Source: an uncultured Bacteroidales bacterium
GTDB lineage: Bacteria > Bacteroidota > Bacteroidia > Bacteroidales > Paludibacteraceae
DNA: 13,365 nucleotides
Direction: 5' to 3'
NCBI GenBank assembly: GCA_903873355.1
Contig: CAIQOG010000446.1
Span: forward strand, 1-13,365
Shown here: positions 1-5,409 of the stretch, piece by piece
Position numbering within the stretch: the stretch's first letter is position 1
Layout: each line of letters begins with the position of its first letter
Program-made: the position numbers and the translations under genes
Notes under the pieces: generated by a model
Databases searched by the model: none
Seen by the model: the letters and a program-made list of their open reading frames with translations, nothing else
Told to the model about the DNA's origin: nothing

Positions 1-2
1 AA

Positions 3-989
3 ATAAAAGATATAAATGAAAGGAAAGACTCTCCAGGTAAACAAATACGAACTATAGGAGAACGCGCTATTCTAAGTTTTCCAGATTTCCTATTACAAAT
101 CCTTTGGATGCAGCATAAACCGGATGAAGATTCAAATGATTTCTATAATATACACAAATTACAGGAAACGTTTAAAAAACATTTAAAAGATGACGAAGTA
201 GAAGAATTTTTCAAAAACCTTTTGAGATTCAGAATTATATTTGATTACTATATTATCCGGATAAACTATAGTGATCAAAATACATCAACTTACAATTTAT
301 ATTTTAAAGAAGAGGATGAATCAAACTTGTATAAAAAAATAATTCAATACCAATCTTTATTATACGTCAGTACAACCACTAATATCTGGTTAACTGTTGC
401 TTTAAAATATCTCGAAAGCAATCCAGCTACTATACAAATTGAAGATTATTTTAACAAGTTGGTGAGCTTTGATAATAACAGAAAAAAAGGTGAACAATCT
501 TTATCATTGAGATATGGCGAAATTGATCGTTATTGGTTTTGGCGATTAGATTATTATTTATGGGAAAGTGAACTTGACAAATTGCAAAGTCAAGAAAAAT
601 CAATACTCGATTATACATTCAAATCTAACAGATCTATTGAACATCTTCACCCTCAGACAACGTCTGATCAAAATAAGTGGCATGAAAAAGATTTACATTC
701 TTTTGGAAATCTTGCTATGATTTCATCCAGTTTCAATTCAACTCAAAGTAATGATGATGAAGAAGTTAAATTTGCTAGAATAAAAATGCAAATAGCAGGA
801 AAGAATATGCTTGAGAGCATTAAATTGTTGAAAATGTACAGAAAAGCTGAACTTAACAATAATAACTGGAATCAAACATTATCTAGGGAACATGCAAAGG
901 ATATGATTGATGTATTAATCAGGTCATTTCCTGATAAAGAGGAATTTGTAGAGATTAGACAAAAATTATATGAGATAATTATGATATAA
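3..989 (+). CDS. GmrSD-like DUF262/DUF1524 HNH protein, C-terminal part (5' end outside window)
   Basis: The reading frame is open from position 3 through the first ATG at 108, and the 35 codons before that ATG read as ordinary protein (including SFPDFLLQIL). The gene therefore starts upstream of the window and 328 residues are visible. The diagnostic part is IEHLHPQ (636-656) followed by SFGNLAMIS (699-725) and a downstream N-S-x-x-S-N, the pattern of the DUF1524 HNH nuclease domain that follows a DUF262 domain in GmrSD-type proteins. In characterised members, GmrS/DUF262 is a ParB-like NTPase and GmrD/DUF1524 the nuclease, acting together as a modification-dependent restriction enzyme. The DUF262 half would lie upstream, so I cannot say whether it is intact. 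The gene is visibly richer in A and T than the genes from 1157 on, suggesting separate acquisition. It ends in a strong hairpin at 1015 and is probably a separate unit from the downstream genes. Confidence 0.8.
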   Translation: MKDINERKDSPGKQIRTIGERAILSFPDFLLQILWMQHKPDEDSNDFYNIHKLQETFKKHLKDDEVEEFFKNLLRFRIIFDYYIIRINYSDQNTSTYNLYFKEEDESNLYKKIIQYQSLLYVSTTTNIWLTVALKYLESNPATIQIEDYFNKLVSFDNNRKKGEQSLSLRYGEIDRYWFWRLDYYLWESELDKLQSQEKSILDYTFKSNRSIEHLHPQTTSDQNKWHEKDLHSFGNLAMISSSFNSTQSNDDEEVKFARIKMQIAGKNMLESIKLLKMYRKAELNNNNWNQTLSREHAKDMIDVLIRSFPDKEEFVEIRQKLYEIIMI

Positions 990-1014
990 TATCAACTAAC
1001 ATTAATTCAGATAA

Positions 1015-1046
1015 AACCGTCACTTACAAACAAGTGACGGTTCTTT
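1015..1046 (+). terminator. Intrinsic terminator of the GmrSD-like gene
   Basis: A perfect 11-bp stem, AACCGTCACTT (1015-1025) and AAGTGACGGTT (1032-1042), encloses a 6-nt loop and is followed by CTTTG. It lies 26 nt after the stop codon. The T-run is short, but stem strength and position make a terminator the best reading. Confidence 0.75.
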
Positions 1047-1074
1047 GCATCAATAGCTCCTGAAAATAACAAAC

Positions 1075-1118
1075 ACTTATGCAACTTTTCAGCACTTGTG
1101 CGGACTTTTGGCATAGGT
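1075..1118 (+). promoter_or_regulatory. Tandem overlapping operators in front of the AAA gene
   Basis: The proximal operator is ACTTGTGC (1094-1101), nine bases, GCATAGGT (1111-1118), with its centre at 1106, exactly 19 nt before the -7 box at 1125. A weaker copy, ACTTATGC (1075-1082), nine bases, GCACTTGT (1092-1099), overlaps it with its centre at 1087, again 19 nt further upstream. The same arrangement is seen before the phosphoesterase and WYL genes. The site covers the -33 region, so the bound protein could block polymerase or, as no good -33 element is present, recruit it. The binding protein is inferred to be the WYL regulator encoded at 4215. Confidence 0.6.
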
Positions 1119-1124
1119 GACTTC

Positions 1125-1132
1125 TACCTTTG
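1125..1132 (+). promoter_or_regulatory. -7 promoter box of the AAA gene
   Basis: TACCTTTG matches the Bacteroidota -7 consensus TAnnTTTG and ends 24 nt before the start codon. No TTG-type -33 element lies at a proper distance; the space is taken by the inverted-repeat operator. Confidence 0.65.
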
Positions 1133-1156
1133 TTCCGTAATTAAAAAATAAAAATT

Positions 1157-2827
1157 ATGGAAACAACTGCTGCCTCCCCTACTCCCACTGTATTCCGCAC
1201 CCTGAATACCATTGGCAAGAAATTTAAAACTAAAAAGTATAGTGACAATCTGTTATTGGAAATTGATGCTGAATTAAAACAAATCTCAGCATATCTGGGT
1301 ATCAGTCATCGTGAGGCTATATTCTTTTCGGTTATTTTCTGGCTCAATTGTAATGATTTGGGTAGAATTGATGCGCCTGATATAGCACGTTTCCTGAATT
1401 GCGAATTGATAGATGTTTTGGGATATCAACCCGAGTTTGATCAGTTGCTTCGTAAAAACATAGTAACCAAAACACTAAATCATCAGGATCACAATACAAT
1501 CATGATGAAGTATTATTTCGGTATTAATGCAAAAATTACGGAAGCAATTCTGACAAACGAGCCAATACCTGAAATTATGAGTGAAGAGTCGATAGATATT
1601 TATCAGTTTGTGGAAGCAGTATCCGATTTGATTGAAAAACGAAGCAATGATGAACTATCAACTTATAATTTATTTGAAGAAGTAGAAAGCCTTGAGAAAG
1701 AAAATAAACAGTTGCCTATGGTGATTGAGGTTATGAAAACCATAAAGGATATTGAAGACCGCACCCTGTGGTACGAGATATGCGATGATTTTCTGCATAC
1801 AGGGAAAACCGGAGTCGATTGCACCATGACCGATATTTACAAAAGAGTAAATCAACGGCTGAGAAAATCGAGGGAAATCATGGAGAAGAAAAACGAACTG
1901 TTTAATCAGGGATGGATAGAGCTGAATGACGGTGGTTTCTTTTCGGATGCCACGGTATCGATTACCGAGAAAGGGCGCGAACTCTTCCTGGCTGAAGATG
2001 CGGCTCTGTATATGCAAAAGGGAAAAGACAAAACACTGATAAGCCCCGATAAGATAGTAGAAAAACAGCTGTACTTCGATGAGAATCTGGATCGTCAACT
2101 GAATTTTATCCGGCAGAGCATGGATGAAAGCATGTTTGTAAACCTGCAAAGCCGCCTGGAATCGAAAGGTCTGCCCAAAGGTATGTCGGTGATATTTTAT
2201 GGCGGTCCGGGTACAGGAAAGACAGAGTCGGTGTATCAGCTGGCACGTCAGACCGGGCGCTCCATCATGCATGTGGATATCAGTCAGAGTAAATCGATGT
2301 GGTTTGGCGAGAGCGAAAAGCGTATTAAGGAAATCTTTACGCGCTACAAAGACCTGTGTAAGAGTGAAGCTTTGAAGCCTGTATTGCTGTTCAACGAGGC
2401 GGATGCAATCTTCGGTAAACGCAAGGATGGGAATGCATCCAGCGTGGCACAAACCGAGAATGCCATTCAGAACATTATTCTGGAGGAAATGGAAAAGCTG
2501 GAAGGGATACTGATAGCCACCACTAACCTGAATCAGAATCTGGATGCAGCATTTGAAAGACGCTTTCTGTTTAAGCTGAAATTTGAAAAGCCCACACCCG
2601 AAGCCAAGCAAAAAATATGGCAAAGCAAGCTCGACTGGCTCACGGAGGAAGATGCACTCAGGCTGGCCAATGAGTATTCATTCTCGGGTGGTGAAATTGA
2701 CAACATAGCCCGCAAAGCGACCATGGAAGAAGTGCTAAACGGCGTTAAACCCGATATACAGCAAGTTATGGGATATTGTGATGCCGAGAAGTTTATATCG
2801 GCAGGGAGTAAGAGGCTGGGGTTTTAA
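1157..2827 (+). CDS. AAA+ ATPase with long N-terminal domain
   Basis: This 556-residue protein has an AAA+ core in its C-terminal 40 percent. Walker A is GPGTGKT (residues 350-356, Lys355), Walker B is VLLFNEAD (409-416), sensor 1 is the Asn in IATTN (Asn457), and the arginine-finger region is FERRF (468-469). The Walker B aspartate is Asn413, while the catalytic glutamate Glu414 is present. The N-terminal 300 residues match no family I recognise; they look alpha-helical and include ITEKGRELF, the style of a winged-helix wing. Such COG0464-type ATPases remodel proteins, so a substrate-recruiting role for the N-terminal part is likely. The ATG at 1157 follows the -7 box at a suitable distance. 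The gene is monocistronic by its layout and shares its operator with the phosphoesterase and WYL genes, which suggests joint action. Confidence 0.85.
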   Translation: METTAASPTPTVFRTLNTIGKKFKTKKYSDNLLLEIDAELKQISAYLGISHREAIFFSVIFWLNCNDLGRIDAPDIARFLNCELIDVLGYQPEFDQLLRKNIVTKTLNHQDHNTIMMKYYFGINAKITEAILTNEPIPEIMSEESIDIYQFVEAVSDLIEKRSNDELSTYNLFEEVESLEKENKQLPMVIEVMKTIKDIEDRTLWYEICDDFLHTGKTGVDCTMTDIYKRVNQRLRKSREIMEKKNELFNQGWIELNDGGFFSDATVSITEKGRELFLAEDAALYMQKGKDKTLISPDKIVEKQLYFDENLDRQLNFIRQSMDESMFVNLQSRLESKGLPKGMSVIFYGGPGTGKTESVYQLARQTGRSIMHVDISQSKSMWFGESEKRIKEIFTRYKDLCKSEALKPVLLFNEADAIFGKRKDGNASSVAQTENAIQNIILEEMEKLEGILIATTNLNQNLDAAFERRFLFKLKFEKPTPEAKQKIWQSKLDWLTEEDALRLANEYSFSGGEIDNIARKATMEEVLNGVKPDIQQVMGYCDAEKFISAGSKRLGF

Positions 2828-2850
2828 AACATTGTAACTACAAACAAAGA

Positions 2851-2976
2851 AAACTGCCCCAAGCCCCTAAAGGGGATGTGAATTAGCACTATCTCTTATT
2901 TTTTTGTATTAAAAAATAAATGCATATCACTTTGCACACCGCTCTTAACATCCCCTTTAGGGGCTTGGGGCGGTTT
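2851..2976. repeat. 29-bp inverted repeat around a 68-nt AT-rich core (REP/MITE-like, possible bidirectional terminator)
   Basis: The left arm (2851-2879, containing AAGCCCCTAAAGGGGATGT) and right arm (2948-2976, containing ACATCCCCTTTAGGGGCTT) are reverse complements with one mismatch in 29. Each arm has its own small palindrome around CCCCTAAAGGGG. The core (2880-2947) contains a second AT hairpin, TTATTTTTT paired with TTAAAAAATAA. No open reading frame is inside. From memory, CCCCTAAAGGGG-type repeats are dispersed in many Bacteroidota genomes, so a REP or miniature mobile element is likely, also ending transcription of the AAA gene 24 nt upstream. No target-site duplication could be made out. 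Confidence 0.7.
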
Positions 2977-2990
2977 GTTACTAAAGCGTA

Positions 2991-3015
2991 AGCTGTGCTT
3001 CAGTCCGGCACAACT
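2991..3015 (+). promoter_or_regulatory. Operator in front of the phosphoesterase unit
   Basis: AGCTGTGC (2991-2998), nine bases, GCACAACT (3008-3015) form an imperfect palindrome with 7 of 8 paired positions. The centre at 3003 is 19 nt before the -7 box at 3022, the same geometry as at the AAA and WYL promoters. Confidence 0.6.
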
Positions 3016-3021
3016 ACGAGC

Positions 3022-3029
3022 TAGCTTTG
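3022..3029 (+). promoter_or_regulatory. -7 promoter box of the phosphoesterase unit
   Basis: TAGCTTTG matches TAnnTTTG and lies 18 nt before the ATG at 3048. It starts nine bases after the operator, as in the two related promoters. Confidence 0.65.
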
Positions 3030-3047
3030 TAAGCAAAAATAGAAGTA

Positions 3048-3611
3048 ATGAAACTTATCAGCTACAAATCAAAACGGATAGTTTGTATAGCCAATACCTG
3101 CGGGCAGCACAGAAATCTAATCATTCCGCAGGCCGATTGCATCATTCATGCCGGTGATGCGTGTACCGATGGTGATTTGAACCAGTTGACTGATTTTCTG
3201 GAATGGTTCTCCTCACTGAATATCAAACGTAAGCTGTTTGTGGCAGGAGAACAGGACTTAGCAGTGACAGGACAACCGGAACGCTTACGGGAAATGATTC
3301 CTGAATGTGTGACATTTCTGGAAAATGAGTTGGTAGATTATGATGGTATTACCTATTACGGACTGGCGGCACGCCCCCTGATGCCTGAAAAACTTCCGAT
3401 ACCCATGTATGAGGATGTGCTGATAACCCATGGTCCGGCGGCAGGGATACTGGATGATGGGAAAGGATGCCCGCTACTCCTGCAAACCCTGAAAGAATTA
3501 GACCCGACAATTCATGTTTTCGGTCATACGAAGCTCAAAGGTAGAAAATCACTGAAAGTAAAAGGACGACAATTTTATAATGTGACAACACTTTCAACTA
3601 AAACAATATGA
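3048..3611 (+). CDS. Metallophosphoesterase-fold protein with degraded active site (probable pseudo-enzyme)
   Basis: The fold is recognisable from the ordered calcineurin-like motifs. IANTCGQH (residues 14-21) stands where SDTHGxH is expected, IIHAGD (32-37) is intact, VAGEQD (65-70) replaces VAGNHD, ITHGP (126-130) is intact, and FGHTK (158-162) replaces FGHxH. Thus Asp to Asn16, His to Cys18, Asn to Glu68, His to Gln69 and His to Lys162 are lost, while Asp37, His128 and His160 remain. At 187 residues it is shorter than usual, mainly between residues 105 and 123. The frame is intact and the rest of the protein well kept, so this looks like a maintained non-catalytic relative, perhaps a nucleotide or phosphoester sensor. 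The closest relatives in style are the MPPED/239AB-like phosphoesterases (THGPP and GC motifs). Its stop codon overlaps the next start by four bases (ATGA), implying translational coupling. Confidence 0.8.
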   Translation: MKLISYKSKRIVCIANTCGQHRNLIIPQADCIIHAGDACTDGDLNQLTDFLEWFSSLNIKRKLFVAGEQDLAVTGQPERLREMIPECVTFLENELVDYDGITYYGLAARPLMPEKLPIPMYEDVLITHGPAAGILDDGKGCPLLLQTLKELDPTIHVFGHTKLKGRKSLKVKGRQFYNVTTLSTKTI

Positions 3612-4123
3612 AAACACAGGATAAACTAAAAATCAACATTCCCGTTGGAACTGAAAAAATAGCCCTGTTGATTAATCGTGAACAGGAACAGTTTTACCGC
3701 GATGCGGCAGCTAACCTGAAAAGCAGTCTTGAAAAACTGGAAGCTAATTCCCGCCCGACAAAAGAAGATGTCAGAATGAAATGGTTGGCTTTGGATTTTG
3801 CTTTGGAAAGAGAGTATGTGATGATGGCTGCAGGTATGAAAAAGACAGTGAAAAATGAATTGGTGGAACGAAATGCAGAAGTATTTGTAGTGGATACACG
3901 AAACTCATACGAAGAAAAATCAGCGGGAAGCAGTACCTCACTGATTCTGAAATATACGGCCTATCATTGTGCCGTGGAAGTGGAAAAGCTGAAATGTACC
4001 TGCCTCTATTGCCTGAAAAAAAGCGTCAATACCGACATTCTAAAACAAAGTCCCTGTCCAAAGCATCCCGATGGTCCACTTGCCGGAAAACACAGGTCGG
4101 TATATGAATTATTGAAAATATAA
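3608..4123 (+). CDS. Small protein with ZapA-like N-terminus and C-terminal Cys/His cluster
   Basis: The first 75 residues resemble the ZapA family: a short strand pair (LKINIPVGTEKIALLI), then REQEQFYRDAAANLKSSLEKL and, after a gap, a second helix with MKWLALDFALERE. ZapA proteins are small coiled-coil dimers or tetramers that bind FtsZ bundles, but normally lack what follows here. Residues 90-125 are probably beta-rich, and then come Cys130, Cys132, Cys135, Cys150 and His153 (CTCLYC and CPKH), a likely zinc site. The gene overlaps the phosphoesterase stop by four bases (ATGA), so the two are almost certainly co-translated and perhaps form a complex. The ZapA relation is a pattern-level judgement and could be limited to a shared oligomerisation module. 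I cannot assign a function. Confidence 0.7.
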   Translation: MKTQDKLKINIPVGTEKIALLINREQEQFYRDAAANLKSSLEKLEANSRPTKEDVRMKWLALDFALEREYVMMAAGMKKTVKNELVERNAEVFVVDTRNSYEEKSAGSSTSLILKYTAYHCAVEVEKLKCTCLYCLKKSVNTDILKQSPCPKHPDGPLAGKHRSVYELLKI

Positions 4124-4126
4124 CAT

Positions 4127-4151
4127 AAGTATGCAATATTATGGCATAACT
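4127..4151 (+). promoter_or_regulatory. Operator in front of the WYL gene
   Basis: AAGTATGC (4127-4134), nine bases, GCATAACT (4144-4151) form an inverted repeat whose inner five positions (TATGC/GCATA) are perfect. The centre at 4139 is 19 nt before the -7 box at 4158. It begins immediately after the upstream stop codon and implies autoregulation if the WYL protein binds it. Confidence 0.65.
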
Positions 4152-4157
4152 TTTTTG

Positions 4158-4165
4158 TATCTTTG
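4158..4165 (+). promoter_or_regulatory. -7 promoter box of the WYL gene
   Basis: TATCTTTG fits TAnnTTTG. Transcription would start near 4170, leaving a leader of about 45 nt. Confidence 0.65.
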
Positions 4166-4169
4166 TCGT

Positions 4170-4184
4170 GTTCATATTATGAAC
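4170..4184. promoter_or_regulatory. 15-bp perfect palindrome at the WYL transcription start
   Basis: GTTCATA, one T, TATGAAC is a perfect inverted repeat located where transcription should begin. It could be a second operator or the foot of a leader hairpin. It is not present at the AAA or phosphoesterase promoters, so any role would be specific to this gene. Confidence 0.4.
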
Positions 4185-4206
4185 TATAAACTGCAAACTA
4201 TAAACT
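4182..4206. repeat. Short tandem repeat in the WYL leader
   Basis: AACTATAAACT occurs at 4182-4192 and again at 4196-4206, a 14-nt period. Short repeats of this style are common between Bacteroidota genes. No function can be read from it. Confidence 0.6.
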
Positions 4207-4214
4207 AATTATTT

Positions 4215-5105
4215 ATGGCAAAAGACTTATTTAACCGCTATGTGTGGTTGCTGGATACGATTTACCGGTCGGGTAAAATAACACTGGATGAGATAAACAG
4301 TAAATGGGTGGATAATCCCCTGTCGGATGGCTGCGAGATACCCAACCGGACCTTTCATAACCACCGTAAAGCAATAGAAGAACTATTTGACATCAACATT
4401 GAATGTAATCTGAGCACCTACGAGTACTTCATTGACAATGCCGAAGATATGGAACGTGGCGGGGTACGGCGCTGGCTGATTAATACCTTTGCGGTGAATA
4501 ACCTGATAAACGAGAGCCATAAACTGAAAGAACGCATCGTTTTTGAAAATATTCCCTCCGGTCAACAATACCTCACTCCTATCATTGAAGCCATGCGTGA
4601 CGAAGTAACGCTGGATATTACCTACCAATCGTACCGGAGGGATGAACCGGAAAGTTTTGAAGTGCAGCCGTATTTCGTGAAGGTTTTCAAGCAGCGCTGG
4701 TATCTGATAGGCAACAGTGATAAACTGCGAATTTATGCACTGGATCGCATACACGACCTGAGTTCCACTCACACAAAGTTTAAAATGCCGGCAGATTTTG
4801 ACCCCGAAGCCTATTTTGCAGATTGCTACGGCATTATTCATGATACAGGAGAGAAAGCAGAGTTAGTCAGATTAAAAGTTGGTGGCGGTCAGGCAAATTA
4901 CCTCAGGGCATTGCCCCTGCACCACTCGCAGAAAGAAGACGAACGAAATAATGAGTATTCAGTTTTCAGCATGTATCTGAAGCCGTCCTTCGATTTTCGT
5001 CAGGAGATACTGTGGATGGGTGATAGCGTTGAAGTACTGTCACCCGCCTCACTCAGGGATACAATCAAAAATGTACTTGCAGAAAGTTTGAAACAGTACG
5101 AATAA
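4215..5105 (+). CDS. WYL-domain transcriptional regulator
   Basis: The 296-residue protein has an N-terminal winged helix-turn-helix (about residues 5-75, recognition region NRTFHNHRKAIEELF), a linker, a WYL domain (about 120-190, with the signature RWYLIG at 161-166 and the downstream Arg in YALDRI), and a C-terminal WCX-like domain (about 215-295). WYL domains are ligand-sensing modules; related BrxR/CapW proteins are dimeric repressors of phage-defence operons that bind inverted repeats and respond to nucleic-acid-type ligands. The gene has its own promoter with the same operator as the AAA and phosphoesterase units, so it is the natural candidate to control all three and itself. A terminator follows 19 nt after the stop. 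The family call is firm; the ligand and the sign of regulation are unknown. Confidence 0.9.
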   Translation: MAKDLFNRYVWLLDTIYRSGKITLDEINSKWVDNPLSDGCEIPNRTFHNHRKAIEELFDINIECNLSTYEYFIDNAEDMERGGVRRWLINTFAVNNLINESHKLKERIVFENIPSGQQYLTPIIEAMRDEVTLDITYQSYRRDEPESFEVQPYFVKVFKQRWYLIGNSDKLRIYALDRIHDLSSTHTKFKMPADFDPEAYFADCYGIIHDTGEKAELVRLKVGGGQANYLRALPLHHSQKEDERNNEYSVFSMYLKPSFDFRQEILWMGDSVEVLSPASLRDTIKNVLAESLKQYE

Positions 5106-5123
5106 ACAATTCTTTTGGAGTAT

Positions 5124-5165
5124 AAGCGGTTGAACTATTGAAAAGTGGTTCAGCCGTTTTATTTT
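5124..5165 (+). terminator. Intrinsic terminator after the WYL gene
   Basis: AAGCGGTTGAAC (5124-5135) pairs with GTTCAGCCGTTT (5148-5159) over 12 positions with two G-T wobbles and a 12-nt loop. TTTTATTTT follows directly. It closes the operator-controlled part of the island. Confidence 0.7.
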
Positions 5166-5210
5166 GCCAAAAAAGGTACGGAATAATTTTAAAATTTAAT
5201 TTAAGAATTG

Positions 5211-5218
5211 TATATTTG
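5211..5218 (+). promoter_or_regulatory. -7 promoter box upstream of the RecQ-like gene
   Basis: TATATTTG fits TAnnTTTG and is the only such box between the WYL terminator and the helicase gene. It lacks the ANNTRTGC-N9-GCAYANNT operator at the position used by the three upstream promoters. A transcript from here would carry a leader of about 185 nt containing the broken small ORF. Confidence 0.55.
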
Positions 5219-5238
5219 CAAGAGTAAAGAATCAGACA

Positions 5239-5379
5239 ATGTAACTTTCAAAACAAGACAAAAAAGAAGCTCGGGATGTTATCGAATTAGGGTTACAACA
5301 AGAATTAGATATTGGTATTTCTAAATCAGATGCTATTTTACAACATTGGTTTCAACTTTATTTTGATGCGATTATATAG
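5239..5379 (+). pseudogene. Small ORF blocked by a stop at codon 2
   Basis: ATG at 5239 is followed at once by TAA, then by 44 sense codons in the same frame up to TAG at 5377. The encoded stretch is protein-like, with charged and amphipathic helices (KKEARDVIELGLQQELDIG, then a Ser-Lys-Ser-Asp turn), and no ATG, GTG or TTG exists in frame after the stop. It sits at the right distance from the TATATTTG box. It looks like the remnant of a small gene inactivated at its second codon and perhaps cut short at the 3' end, or a start-stop element in the helicase leader. I do not recognise the family with any certainty. Confidence 0.45.
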
Positions 5380-5409
5380 TCATTTTAAAATTTATCTAAC
5401 ATATTTCCA

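Noticed and set aside
1670..2623. Long minus-strand open frame of 317 codons opposite the AAA gene
   Set aside because: It lies fully inside the ATPase gene, its translation has no recognisable motif and no promoter precedes it; it is a shadow of the real gene.
2975..3157. 60-codon plus-strand frame overlapping the phosphoesterase start
   Set aside because: It begins at a TTG in the repeat arm, crosses the operator and promoter, and overlaps the real gene in another frame.
4182..4206. Tandem repeats (also at 7430-7456) as a CRISPR remnant
   Set aside because: There are only two copies of 11-12 bases, spacers of three bases and no cas gene.
5181..5218. Search for the shared operator before the RecQ-like gene
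   Set aside because: At the expected positions upstream of TATATTTG there is only AT-rich sequence without TRTGC or GCAYA, so this operon is not included in the proposed regulon.
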